Shown: in pieces, positions 1-11,760 of the stretch
How the letters are laid out: each line of letters opens with the position of its first letter
Position numbering within the stretch: the stretch's first letter is position 1
Assembly (NCBI GenBank): GCA_029339195.1
Contig: JAPTJF010000173.1
Location: 52,117-116,116 of the forward strand
Length of the DNA stretch: 64,000 nucleotides
DNA from: Micractinium sp. NFX-FRZ
Taxonomy: Eukaryota; Chlorophyta; Trebouxiophyceae; Chlorellales; Chlorellaceae
Direction of reading: 5' to 3'
Notes under the pieces: model-generated
What the model saw: only the letters and a program-made list of their open reading frames with translations
Databases searched by the model: none
What the model was told of the DNA's origin: nothing
Translations under genes and position numbers: made by a program

Positions 1-3000
1 TGGTGGTGGTGAAAGGCGCACGCACGCCTGGCGGGCGGCATGCGCCTGATGAAGGTGAGATTTGGGCATGCAGAGAGGGCAAGAGCGGGGGTGGCTTCCA
101 CCACCCGCCGCCGTCTTGCCCCCTGCCCCCGCCTTGCCCCCACCGTTTCATCCCTTTGACCTGCCTCAAGCTATGCCCGCTCCTCTCCCTCACCCCCCAC
201 ACCCCTGCCCAGCCCCATCCAGCCTCACCTGGCAACCCCCTCATCCTGTGACAGATCCGTCTGCTGCATGTCCAGCCGAGAGAGGCTGCCCTCCTCTGTC
301 CCCGGCAGCGCCGTCACCACAAACACGCGGTCGGCGCCCGCCGCAGCCACCGCTGCCTCTGTGCTGCCCGGCGCCGGCTCTCCCCGCGCCTCGGCGGCAG
401 CAACCGCGGCAGAGGACTGCGCGGCGGGAGCCTCCGAGAGGCCCGCCAGCTGGCAGCACACCTCGTGCACGGCACGCAGGCGCTGCATGCGGAACAACTG
501 GAAGCCGTTTGCGATCATCGCCTTCACGGTGTCGTTGCGGTTGGGCATCACAAACTGTGGGTGCAGCGCCGCCGCTGCAATCCCACCCCGGAGCCGCTCT
601 CCTCCCTCGCCGCTGCCGTTGGCACCGCCCTCCTCCTCCTCCACCTCCTCTCCGTCCTCCTCCCGCTCCCGATCCTGCTTATCCTCCTCGGCAATCGCGC
701 CAGCAGCTGCTGCGCTGCGCCGCCGCCCCCGCTGCGCGCGCTCCTTTTGGCGGGTCCGCTCGTCTGTGCCGCTGCCGGGCAGCGCGCGCATCGTGCGGCC
801 GGGCAGCAGGGGCTTGAGGTTCACTACCGGCAGCGCCTTGCCTGCATGGATGGGGGATAGGTACAGATTCATAGGTGTGTATACATATATAGCTGTGCCA
901 GAGGCAACAGCGGTGGGGTCTTCAAGGGTGTGAAGCTGGCAGGGCACTCAGGGCAGGCGCCGACGGCGATGGGGTTTGGTGGGGAGGGCAGATGCTGATC
1001 AAAAGCATGCAGGCGGGAAGGTTGGGAGGCCTCCGATCTGTGCCCCTGCTCTGCCCGTCCCCCCTCTGCCCGCCCCTTCTAGCACCCGCCCCCTCTCCGC
1101 CCTCAGCCGCATTGCCATGCGCTGTTGCCAGCTGTTCACGAGTCCCCCCCCCCCCCAACCCCCCCGGCCCCTGCCTCATCATCTCCCCTGCACCTTTCCC
1201 AACCCCTCACCCTCGATCTCGTGCTGCATGGCCCGCTTGTGGTAGGAGGCGCTGCCGTGCGCCCGCTTCTTGAAGGCTTGGTAGTGCTGCAGATGGGAGG
1301 GCGGGGGTAGAGGGGAGGGGGTGAGGCAGAGGGGTGGCGCGAGTGAGGTCTGCGTGCTTGGGATGGGCTGCCCTGGGGCCCACACACGTGCCCGCATCCC
1401 GCCCAGCCTTCTCTATGACTCTGCCTGCCTCCCATAATCATCCCATCAGCAGCAACTCGTGGCCCCACCTGATAGACCGCCGCCACGAAGCCCTCGTCCG
1501 GCTGCGCGCCCGGCGGCGCCAGCACTGTGTGTACGCGGTTGCTGAGGCCGCCGTGGGTGGCGGGGAAGTTGATGGTCAGGATCTGCGGCGGAGGCGGGGC
1601 ACAGATGGACGGCAATGGGTTTCAAGGGCAGCAACGCATGTTGGGGTGGGAGGCGGGGATGCTGATGCCTAGGAGATGCATGCTATGCTGCGCAGGGAAG
1701 AGGCAGGGGGTGGGGCGCAGGATGCGGTCAGCAGCAGGGGCAGGGCGGGGGCGAGGGAGGGGGAGCCAGAAGATGCTTGGCAGTCCACCCCCCTGGCCTA
1801 ACCCTAAGAACCACCACTTGTACTTGATGCCTTCACGCCTCTGCAGCTTTCAAAATTTGTAAAGCCCAGCTCGGGGTGATCCCTCTGCCTGCCCCCGCCC
1901 CTCCCTGCCCACCTGCAGCAGCCCCTCCTGCTGCCCGCGTTCCATCACGCGGTCGCACGTCTTGCGGTCCGGCAGGGTGGCCGCCTTGCCCGTCTCCGCC
2001 TCTTCCATGTCCTGCTCTCAACGATTGGAGGCATGTGAGGGAAGAAGGAGGCTGGGTTGGAAGAGGGAGACAGGGAGGGAGGGAGGGGAGCGGGCACTGA
2101 TGACTAACAGAGGCTGTGCTTGCCCTGCCCAGGCAGGCACTACAGCTGAGCCGCCGGGCGCCGTGCAAGCCACCCCGTCCTGTAAGTGACGTTTCAGAAG
2201 CCAGGCGGAAGCCGGCGCAGAGCACCACAGCATGGCACCATGACACAGCATAGCACAGCACAGCCGGCTTTCACAAAGCGCGCCACCTAGGGAAACCAGG
2301 AGGGCATCCCAGCAGACAACAGCATGGCAGGGTTGCAGTCGGCAACGGACATAGATAACCACCTTGGAAGTGGGTGGCATTTTGAAAGCGACGAGGAGTC
2401 CATCACAGCACAGTACAGCACAGCACAGCACAGCACAGCGCAGCACAGCGCAGCGCACCTTGAGGAAGCGCGGCATCTCGGAAGCCAGCAGGAAGCCGGC
2501 GTGCCGGATGCGCGCCAGCACCCAATCCAGCCGGCGGTGCGCAATCTCCGTAAACGTGCTCTTGTGGAGCAGAGTGGCTGCACCGGCGCCGGAGCCGGGG
2601 CGCAGGGGCGCACCGCCCAGGGAGGCAAGCATCCCTTGGGGTAGCTGCATCCCCTGGCCAGGCATGATGATGAGCGGGGCGGTGCCGCCGCCGCCGGGTT
2701 GCTGCACAGCTGCCGCCAGCGCCTGCTGCGGCAGGGGCGTGACCTGGGCAGCTGTGGGGGCTGGGCCCTCGGGGGCCGGCCCAGGCCCGCCCGCAGAGGC
2801 AGCGGCCAGCGCCTGCAGCAGCAGGAAGGCTTGGGCATCCACATCCTGCATGTCCACATCCTGCGGCCCCTGCTGCTGTCCCTGCTGCTGCTGCTCCTCC
2901 TCCTGCTCGCCTTCTGCTGCCTGCTGCTCGCCTCGCTCCTGCTGCTGCTGCTGCTCCTGCGCATGCTCTGCCGCCCCCTCCTGTTGTCGCGCTGCCCCCG

Positions 3001-6000
3001 GCCAGGGGAAGGGCTCCCCCTCATCCAGCCCTGCCTCCACGGCGTCCACCACCGCCGCCAGCCAGCCGCCGGGCGGGTGCAGCGGGGCCACAGCGCCTTG
3101 GAAGCGATTGAGCAGCGCTGCGGGTGCGGTGTACCGGTTGGTGATCATGCGGCCCTGCGGTGCGATAAAGGCAGCCTCACAGGACACGTGAAAAAGGGAC
3201 GCCTCAAAGGGACGCCTCAACGGGACGCCTCAACGGGACGCCTCAAAGGGACGCCCCAACAGGAACCTCCAAAAGGAAGACAGGGCACCTTCAGATGGTG
3301 AAGGCTGGCTCACCCACAGAGCTGCAAACGTGATGCTCTTGTGGGACCCTCTGCACGTCCCAACTGCTTCCCCCCTTCACTTTCCGGATACCCAACAGAT
3401 TGGGGTGCGGCCTTGCGCGCCCACTGGGTCGTCTCCACCCAGCACACTGCCCCCACGGTAAGGCATCCCCATTGCTCGACTGTCTCCCCACCTGGTTGAC
3501 CGTGGCCTTGCGCGCGCCGTAACGCGCCTCCACCTCCCGCAGCCGCGGCTCGTTCCTCTTCATGTTGAGCTTCAGAGCCGTCCCCATGTCGTTGACTAAC
3601 ACGCCATCCATGCCTGTGACGCACAGGCAGGCAGGGATCCGGGATATGGCAGGGCAGACGAGATGCGGGGGAGGGTTGCTAGGCTGTGTGTGCGGCCAGT
3701 CTCAGGATCACTGCTCGGCATGTTGCCCATCCCTCCTGCCATGTCAAGTGCGCAGAAGTGAGGGAGGGAGCAGGGAGAGGAACTGAGCCCCCAGATCCCT
3801 CACCAGCATGCAACTCACGCCTATCAAGACGGAAGGAAGGGGCAGGGGCGGGGCAGACGGGACAGAAAAACAGAAAGAATGACAGAACGATGGGAAGAAA
3901 GGGAAAGTAAAGAAGATGAAGAATTGGCCCACCTGCTCTCACCAACTCCAGCAGCAGCTGTCTGTCGATGGTGAGCTCCGCCACCTGTCGACCCAGCAAC
4001 CCCGCCCCCTCCTCCCCCTCCTCCTCCTCCTCGCTCTCCCCATCAGACTCTTCCTCCTTCCAGGGCTTGCGCAGCTTGATACACCTGCAGGTGCCAGGTG
4101 GAGGTTGTCAAAGCAACGGCACACGAAAGGGACCGGGTAAGGCACGCTGCCAGGGATGGCTTCCCGGGGCTTCCACAGCCTGAGGCGCCTGCGGGAGGAG
4201 GTCACCAAGGGCAGCGGGAATGAACAGGATGGGTCCTAAATGCAGGGCAGGCCCGGGCCAAATCGGCTTCAAAACCCTCTGCACCCTGGCATCACATCCA
4301 AGCTGTGCAACAAGCCGCCAGCAGAGCACCGCCACCTGTGCCAACAGAGCTGCTCCCCCTGTGCCCCTCACGCACTTGAAGGCCTTGTCATCCGCCCGGT
4401 TGTGCGCCAGGAACTCCTCGATGTGCCCCCGCTTGATCAGCTGCGGCTTGATGCGCCGCCACAGCCGGTGGCCGCGCGTGCCCCGGAAGCCCAGCACCAC
4501 CTGAGGGCGGAGGGAGGCAAGCAGTACAAGGATTACCAAGCATCAGCAGAGAGAAGCAAGCAGTACAAAGTTGGCATGCATGCACAAGAGTGCGCCGCCC
4601 TGCTGTGTGCGCCTGTCGTGCAGCAGTGCCACGGCACCTCTTCACCATACACCCTACCCCACACACGCTGCCAGCCGCCCCCACTCACAAGCATGTCCTC
4701 TGTCCCTCCCCCCGCACCTCCCTCCCTCCCTGCCCCCCACCTTGAGCTCCGACTCGTTTGCCTGCTGCCCCGCGCACGCCGCCAGCTGCTGGCAGATGCG
4801 CCGGTAGTGGGTGGCATCATCCAGCACCATCAGAGCGTCCTCGTCCCCAACGGCACCCGCCCCGCTGGCGCCGCCCAGCACGCCGCCGCTGCCGCCGTGC
4901 GCCTGGCTCCGGCCATCCTGCGGGGAGACGGGCAGTACAGGCGGAGGCACAATGAGGGGCATGAAGGGGTGAGGGGTGAGGAGATCAGGCGGGGGCGAGA
5001 GGGTAAGGAAGGTTGGAATGGCAGGCATCAGCGCCAAGCTTACGGGAGCAGTACAATGCACAAGCGGGCCCAGTCACTGCCGGCCATGCCCGCCACTGCC
5101 CCACGCCGCTGCAAGCACGCCGCACACAGCAACGCACACAGCAACATATCAGCTGCCCCTCCTGCCCTCCCTCCCCAGCACCCGGCCCATGGTACCGCCA
5201 CACCCGGCCGCCGCTCACCGTCATCGTCGCCGTCTTGCTGATGCCCGGGGGCGCAAAGCGCGTGAGGTGGAGGATGTTTGTGGTCACGTGGGAGGCCACG
5301 GCGGAGCGCCCCGTCTGCCGCTTGACCACCAGAGGGTGCTTCACCACCAGCCCGCGCTGCTCCAGCATCTGCGGAGCGGCAGCACAAGGGGAGGCATACA
5401 ATACAGGGGTGAGGGGTGCTGTTGCCACAGGCGGCGGTGCTTGCCTCACCACCAGCCCCGTTGTTCCAGATCTGCAGCAGCGCTTACACATGGGGCTGCA
5501 ACAAGAGAGGGGTGGAGGGGCGAGGGGCGCTTGGCTGCCAGCGGGTGCTGCACCACCAGCCTGGCGTTACAGAAGCTCAGGGAAGGCTCCTGTTCCCTCG
5601 CCTGCAACGGCATGGCCCAGCCGTCTGGCAGCATGCCTCGCCCACATCCCTGCTCAACTAACACACAACTGAAGATACCTCTTACCTTCACGACGTAGAA
5701 GAAGTTGCGGTTCTCAACTCCCAGCTGCGCGGCCAGGTCGTTCTGCAGCGCGCCCCGCGGCCCCGCCGCGCCGATCTTCTGGAGCGCCGTGCGCTGCAGG
5801 GTTGAACAGGCGTGGGGCGGGCATTGGGGGGTTGGATGAGCGGGAGGGAAAAAGGCACGGGATGGCGGGTCAGTTGGAGTAGCGTACACTGGCAGGGGTG
5901 TGGAGGTGTCGGGGGTGGGTGGGTGACTGGGTAAGCGCCCCCAACCAAGCCAGGCATCGCTCAATTCCTTGCGTGATCCATCCAGAGCTGTGGTACAGCT

Positions 6001-6825
6001 ACAAGTGGCTTGCTCTTCAGGTGACCCACACCCACCTGTGACTCAGACATTGAGAAGCGTTGGAAGACGGCGTCATACAGGCCGACAGCCGCCTGCTGCA
6101 GCTCTTCCGAGGCCGCCAGCTTGGCGCCTGCCGCCTCCGCTGCCTCGGCGCTGCCCAGGGCGCCGCCCTGGCAGGCGTCGGCGGGGGACACGCGGCGGCC
6201 GCTGCAGGGGCGAGGGGAAGGCAATGGCATGGGGCGTCTTCTAGTGAAGGGGTTCTGCGTCATCTTCACGTGGTCGCAAAGACAATGACAAACCAAAGAG
6301 GCGGCAGCGGAGGCAAGTGCCAGGGTGGGGAGGGGGTCGGAGGAGGGCTTCATGCAAGGGCGTGGCTTGAGCGGCGTGCCGGCCGGCGGCACAGCCTGGG
6401 CCACGATTGGCTGGCCCCTGCTGCCTGCAGACCATACCAGATGCTGACTCCCAGCCTGGATCGCATGCTAGGTTCTCCCAAGCAAACTCGCAGCCAGCCC
6501 CACCCACTTGGAGAGGACCGCTTCAATGCCCGTCTCTGCTGCCAGGAGGCGCCAAAGGGCGGTGCGCACCGCCGGCGCCTCCAGCTGCACGCCCGCCTCG
6601 TCTGCCGCGTCGCTCAGTGCAGCCCATAGCTTGGGTAGGTTGATGCCTGCGCCACGAGGGAAGGGACGGGGTGCGGCGCAAGGCAGGTCGCGTGTTCGAG
6701 CCCCGCTGCGGCCAAGCTTGCGGGTGCCCTTGTTCGTGAGACTTTCAAGAGCACTGCCGCACTTTCTGCTCACCTTTGTCCGCCAGAGCGACCTGCTCCA
6801 CCGCTGCGCTGAGCAGTTTATCCAT
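1..6825 (-). CDS. GTF3C1: TFIIIC subunit 1 (B-block-binding), 3' end beyond window
   Basis: Largest subunit of the RNA polymerase III factor TFIIIC, which binds the B-block of tRNA-type promoters in the nucleus. The first exon (6825-6774) reads MDKLLSAAVEQVALADKG and splices to INLPKLWAALSDA near 6646, like the N-terminus of animal GTF3C1. Exons near 5796-5690 and 5371-5220 form a winged-helix/B-block domain (GPRGALQNDLAAQLGVENRN, then LEQRGLVVKHPLVVKR). Later exons carry a GTF3C1-like CIKLRKPWKEEESDGE segment with an acidic run (4086-3935), DGVLVNDMGTALKLN (3620-3490), a Gln/Glu-rich insert (about 2990-2850), DRKTCDRVMERG (2012-1914) and ANGFQLFRMQRLRAVHE (530-460). The protein continues off the left edge. 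It diverges from the helicase gene across 359 bases. Individual exon ends are approximate. Family assignment rests on order and character of motifs, not on a database search. Confidence 0.72.
2185..2500 (-). repeat. degenerate copies of a TFIIIC exon end and 5' splice site
   Basis: On the minus strand the exon ending GFLLASEMPRFLK (near 2458) is followed, inside the intron, by decayed copies of its end: DGLLVAFKMPPTSK near 2400-2365, DALLVSLGG near 2310-2285 and SAWLLKRH near 2215-2190. Spacing is about 90-110 bases. The copies look like tandem duplication across the donor site. Confidence 0.5.
2404..2456. repeat. CAGCA-type microsatellite
   Basis: Short imperfect run of CAGCA/CACAG units inside an intron of the TFIIIC gene. 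Confidence 0.8.
3196..3260. repeat. 13-base tandem repeat, five units
   Basis: Five head-to-tail units close to GGGACGCCTCAAA lie in a TFIIIC intron next to the exon that starts near 3165. There are no spacers, so this is a minisatellite and not a CRISPR array. Confidence 0.85.
5335..5590 (-). repeat. three tandem copies of a TFIIIC exon start and 3' splice site
   Basis: The exon start encoding LEQRGLVVKHPLVVK (5371-5320) has two diverged upstream copies in the preceding intron, near 5480-5428 and 5585-5535. All three share a GGGCTGGTGGTG-like core. Spacing is about 105 bases. Confidence 0.7.
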
Positions 6826-7184
6826 GCTGTCAGCAGCTACCGAACTGTGCTCGCTACCGCCAGTCCGGCCGCATTGCAGTGTGCCTTGATGCACGAGAAA
6901 CGCGTGCTAACCTTGCTAGCCCTTTCTGTGCAGGTCGGGAGCTACTTTTGCCAGGTGGCTCCAAGTCATCGGCGGCTCGTTCCACCACCGGGCTTTCACA
7001 TACCCGTCGCAAAATCCGAGCATTTGTGACCACGTTGGCAGCAGCAGCGCGGTGCATTCCGCTAGTTTCTCTCTCAACTTGTGAACCAGTGCCTCTCGAC
7101 GCGAGCTAGCATATTAGAACGTATTGTAAGTTTCTTCACGTTCACCAAGGGCGTCTTGCGGCTTGCGCAGCGGTGCCCGACAAC
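6826..7184. promoter_or_regulatory. divergent promoter region, TFIIIC subunit / helicase
   Basis: The 359 bases between the two start codons must hold both 5' UTRs and both promoters. No TATA box or named element is clear to me. Confidence 0.5.
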
Positions 7185-8462
7185 ATGTCGCTTCTCGCAC
7201 TGTCGCTGCGGCCGCTCGGCCGGCCCCTGGCGGCCCTCTGCCACCTGCGCCCTCGTCCTCTAGCCTTGCTGGCGCTGCGGGCGACCCGGCGGGCGCACAG
7301 CATTGCTCCCAGCTCGGTGACGGTGCGGGCGACGGCGGCGGCGGCAGCAGAGCGCGACGCGCCCGCAAGCTTTGGCCAGCTGGGCATCACCGCAGACCTG
7401 CAGGTGAGCTGGGCGGCGTGTGATGATTATGTTTAGCAGGTGTATGCCAATGAGCGGGAGAGGCCTTTGTTTGGGGGCAGCAGGCCTGGCACCGCCCTGT
7501 GGCGGCGGCCCCTGCCGGGCCCTGTGCCCTGTGCCCTGCGCAGCTCTGGACCAGCAGCATTTCATATATATGCTATTCATATATAGGCATATAGTGCAGG
7601 GTTGGAAAGGATCAAATCCCCTCACACTGCTGTCAGGTCCTTTGCTAATGCTGCCCCTTGGAGTGGATCCCACAGCCTGCTCTGTGCCAGGCTTCCCACC
7701 ACCTCCCCTCATTGTTGCATTGTCTTGCAGATTGCGCTGGCTGAGAAGGGGATCAGCGAGCCGACTGAGATCCAGGCGACAGCGGTGCCCGCCCTGCTGC
7801 ATGACCGAGCCAGCGACTTCATCCTCGCCTCTCATACCGGGTCCGGCAAGACGCTGGCCTACCTGCTGCCCATTGGTGGGTGGGGAGGCCCGTGCGCATG
7901 CCGTGTGGGGTCTAATCTAATATAAGAGGGGTGGCGGGCAAAGGAGGGCGTGCCGCCTGCCTGGCCTGCCTGCTCAACTGCCTAGCACCGCCGCCCTGGG
8001 CGCAAGCAATCGGCCTGCGACAATGCACCCGTTTCAGCGCCATGATGCACTCCCTTGATGCACTCCCACCGTCTATTCCTCAAAGGGGCCGCAGCAGCCA
8101 CCCAGCCTGGCACGACTTTGGCCTCCCCGTGCCTCCTCTCAAACTTGCATCCCCCCACAACCTCCGTGCCCTCTGCAGTCCAACTGCTGAAGCAGGCCGA
8201 GGCGGCGGCGGGCGGCCCCCTGGCCAAGCCCAAGCGCCCGCGCGCCCTGGTGCTTGGCCCCACTCGAGAGCTGACCGACCAAATCCTGCGGGTCGCAAAG
8301 GCGCTGGCCCACACCGCCAAGTTCCGGTCGGGGCTGGTCAACGGCGGGGGGGACATGGGCACCCAGCGGGAGCAGCTGGAGCGGTCGCTCGACTTGCTGG
8401 TTGGCACGCCGCAGCGCGTGATGCAGCATGCAGGTGCGCTCGAGGGGGAGGGGGGAGGGGCG

Positions 8463-8494
<32 letters not shown>

Positions 8495-11400
8495 CTTGTT
8501 GGGAGACGGAGGGGGCAGTCGGGGAGGGCACGTCTTGTGCTACTCAGTCTTACTTCCCGCCCCTGCCCTACGCCTGCTGCCTGCAGAGAAGTCGCACCTG
8601 TATTATGGCGACGTGGAGGTTGTGGTGCTGGATGAGGCAGACACCATGTTTGACCGCGGGTTTGGGCCCGAGGTGAAGGCCATCCTGGCGGCGGTGCGCA
8701 GCAAGGCGCAGCCCGCGCGCTGCGTGCTGGTCAGCGCCACTATGACCAAGGCAGTGCGCAAGCTGGTTGGTGAGCAAGCAAGTAGGGAGGGCCATGTCTT
8801 TGCCCTGCCTGTCCACATCTTGTACCACGTGTGTCTTGATTGGCACTGGCATGGTGATGCGGGCGCGTGTGCTGGTCAGCGTGGCGGTGCCCACGGCGGT
8901 GTGCACGCTGGTTGGTGAGTGGCACAATAAGATTGGCAGCAGGCCCTTTGCAGCGAGCAATTTGGAATGGATGTGGCAAGCTTGGCAAGGGTTGGGTGAT
9001 GGGGGTGCAATTCTGCATCCTGTTGATTAACTTCCTTCTGTGCTTCCACGTGTTCCCCCCCTGCAGAGGAGGACTTCCCCCGCATCCGCCAGCTGGAGAC
9101 GTCCAGCCTGCACCGCGGCGTGGCGGGCGCCCGCCACACCTTTGTGCCCACGCCGCCCAACGGCAACAAGCTCGACCTGCTGCTGCAGGTGGGTGTGGGG
9201 GCCTGCTGCACGGCATGCCTAGTCCTTGCATCGCCTCAGACATTCCTCCCTCGCAAGGCTAGCTCGTTTAGCGCCAGCACCAGCGGCGAGGCTCTGAGTT
9301 CCAGCCAGCTGACTGCCCTTAGGCTCTTGTCCCCTCTTGCCTGGCAGGTGATCGAGGGTGAGCACCAGCGGGGCAAGCGCATCATGGTCTTCTGCAACAC
9401 CCTGGCCAGCTGCAGAGCAGGTGCGGGGGGCGGGCAGCGGGTTGGGGGCATGGAATGAGGGAGAGGTGGGACAACACTCAAAGTTCTGTTCCCCCTGTGC
9501 TGCGCAGCCCCACTCCTCGCCCCCGCCTGCCAACAGCACACGGCCCCTCTCCCCTCCACACGCACCCCCTCTTGACCCCGCCTCCTCAATGCTCCCCGCT
9601 CACTGCTTGCAGCCGACCACTTCTTGACGGAGCGGGGCCTGGACACGGCCTGCTACCATGGCGACGTGCCCGTTGAGGAGCGCAAGGCGGCCATCCAGGA
9701 CTTTGCAGAATCTGACGACGGCGTCCGCCCGCCGCTGCTGGTGTGCACCGACCTGGCGGCACGGTGAGAGCGGGGCCTGCCTGGATGGCTGACTGCATGG
9801 GCGGCTTGGCCTCCGACCTGCCTGCTTTGTTTCATGGCGTGTCTTCACCGGCGTACTCTGTGCCGCCCCGCCTGCGCCCACCGGCTGCCGGCCCCGCCAG
9901 CCCTCTAAGCCCCCTGCCCTGCGCCCCGCAGCTTGCCCCGCTTCCCAGTCCCAAGCTCTCCTTCGGACCCTTGCCCTCACTCTCCCTCTCCACATGCGCT
10001 CCCGCCCTGCCCCCCGCAGCGGCCTGGATATCCCCGGGCGTGTGGACCACGTCGTCAACTTTGACTTCCCCCTCAACCCAGTGGACTACCTGCACCGCAC
10101 CGGGCGCACCGCACGCGCCGGCGCCACAGGCACGTGCTGGGCCTGGGCGCTCATGCAAGGGGGCCGGACAGTGGGCAGGGGGCAGGGGACAGGAGTGAGG
10201 CACTGCAGGCAAAGGTGATCCTGCCTGCCCGTCTCCCACACGAATCAGCCAGCACCCTCGCTCGCTCTCTGACCCTGGGTCACCTCGCTCCCCAGCGTCC
10301 GGCGGCGGCAACATCACCTCCCCTGGCAGGCAGCATACGGATGACCCATGTCGGCGTGGCGCACCACGACCCCTCAAACAGCCACATCTGCCCATGTCTC
10401 CCCTGCAGGCCGCATCACCTCCCCGGTGCCCAAGGGGCGGGTGTTGCGGCCAGGCGCACCACCACGTCTCATTCAACCACACACACACACCTGCTGTCCC
10501 TCCCCCTGCAGGCCGCATCACCTCCCTGGTTGCCAAGGGCGACCGCGTGCTGGCAGGGCGGATTGAGGAGGCGCTGCAGCGGGGGCTGCCCCTGGATGCC
10601 CTCTCCTCCAGCAAGGAGGAGCTGCCGGCGCACATGAGGTGGGGGGGCGGTGGCCTGGGGGTGGGGTTGTGGGCAAGCACTGGGATGGGGGGTTGTTGTG
10701 TGCACATGAGGTGCGCTGTGTCGGGCCGGTTGCAAAGGGGTGAAGGCTCGAGCGGGGCACAGTCTGCGGGCCCTAAAACAGCAGTCGGGGTGGGGGGTGG
10801 CCAGTGGGGGGCCTCTAGCACAGCAGTGGCGGGTGGGGCGTGCGGGCAAGCAATGTGGTGTTGCCGGCACAGATCGAGGGTACGTTGTGTTGTGTTGTGT
10901 GCTGTGGCATGAGGCCGCGGGCAGGTGCACTACCCTACTGCTACCCCTCGGCTGCCTGCCTGCCTTCCCATTTCATCCGCGTCTTGGCTACCGCCACATG
11001 TCGGCCATCCCCTGTGGTTCACTCTCCCTTGGCCCTGTAGGCATGAGCGGGAGGCACTGTCCGGCTAGTTCTTGGGCGTCGTTACCCTTGTGTTCCCCTT
11101 GCCGGGGTGACGATCGACAAGGTGTGTGTTCCTGGTTGGATTCATCCCACTGCCTGCAGGCCCAAGCCGGAGACGCTGCGACGCAAGGCTTTGGAGAGGA
11201 AGGCGGAGAAGCATGGCAACAAGGGGGTGCGGGGGGCCAAGCGAGTGGAGCGCTTTGGAGGCGGCAGCAGCGGCAGCGGGAGTGCAGGCAAGAGCGCCAG
11301 CGGTGGCAGCAGCGGCGGATACAAGGGCAGCAGCAGCAGCAGTGGAGGCAGCAAGAGCGGCGGCAGCTTCGGCCCGGCCAAGAGCGGTGGCAGCTTTGGC

Positions 11401-11760
11401 GGCGGCAGCAAGAGCGGTGGCAGCTTCGGTGGCGGCAGCAAGAGCGGTGGCAGCTTCGGTGGCGGCAGCAAGAGCGGTGGCAGCTTCGGTGGTGGCAGCA
11501 AGAGTGGCGGCAGCTTCGGCGGTGGAAGCAAGAGCGGCGGCAGTTTTGGCGGCGGCAGCAAGAGCGGTGGCAGCTTTGGCGGCGGCAGCAAGAGCGGCGG
11601 CAGCTTTGGCGGCAGCAAGAGCGGCGGCAGCTTCGGCGGCAAGAGCAGCACCGGCAGCGGCGGCGGCTACAAGGGGGCTAGCAGCAGCAGCGGGCGTGGC
11701 GGCAGCGGCAGGCCTGCTGGTGGCAAGCCGCAGCAGCGGCGGCAGCCAAAGTTCAAGTGA
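7185..11760 (+). CDS. RH39: DEAD-box ATP-dependent RNA helicase, RH39-like, probably chloroplast
   Basis: RNA helicase that unwinds or remodels RNA using ATP; plant RH39 acts in chloroplast 23S rRNA maturation. Ten exons give 661 residues: 7185-7403, 7731-7875, 8179-8433, 8587-8769, 9067-9188, 9348-9420, 9613-9763, 10020-10129, 10512-10638, 11160-11760. The Arg/Ala/Leu-rich N-terminus (about 55 residues) looks like an organellar transit peptide. The Q-motif region starts near residue 63, motif I is HTGSGKT (108-114), motif II is [13 protein letters not shown] (DEAD 222-225), motif III is SAT (256-258), then VFCNT, CTDLAARGLD and [10 protein letters not shown] (408 on). The DEADTMFD context is typical of RH39. 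Motif Ia reads PTRELTDQ instead of the usual PTRELA. The tail is a [10 protein letters not shown] repeat ending RRQPKFK. Intron 8 appears to be GC-AG; only that choice keeps the frame. Confidence 0.86.
8726..8921 (+). repeat. duplicated exon 4 end and donor of the helicase gene
   Basis: The exon 4 end CTGGTCAGCG...CTGGTTG|GTGAG (8727-8774) is repeated in the intron at 8872-8921, ending in the same CTGGTTG|GTGAG. The copy has lost the SAT motif (it would read SVA), so the upstream donor is taken as the real one. Confidence 0.75.
10358..10545 (+). repeat. duplicated exon 9 start and acceptor of the helicase gene
   Basis: CTGCAGGCCGCATCACCTCC occurs at about 10405 and again at about 10506, each preceded by GGCGCACCAC and a pyrimidine-rich stretch. 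The second copy opens the real exon ([15 protein letters not shown]). The first would read [10 protein letters not shown] and then leave the family pattern. Confidence 0.8.
11355..11650 (+). repeat. 30-base coding repeat ([10 protein letters not shown]) in helicase tail
   Basis: About eight tandem units encode [10 protein letters not shown] with small variants at the ends ([22 protein letters not shown]). Third positions vary (GGT/GGC, TTC/TTT), so the units are not freshly copied. A Gly/Ser/Lys-rich tail of this kind is likely flexible and may bind RNA. Confidence 0.9.

Noticed and set aside
3196..3260. CRISPR-like short repeats
   Set aside because: The five 13-base units abut without spacers and lie in an intron of a nuclear gene.
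6683..6750. tRNA-like stretch (GGTCGCGTGTTCGAGCCCCGCT resembles a B-block)
   Set aside because: A T-loop-like GTTCGAGCCC is present, but I could not fold a full cloverleaf with a matching acceptor stem and anticodon arm; it lies in a TFIIIC intron. A tRNAscan run would settle it.
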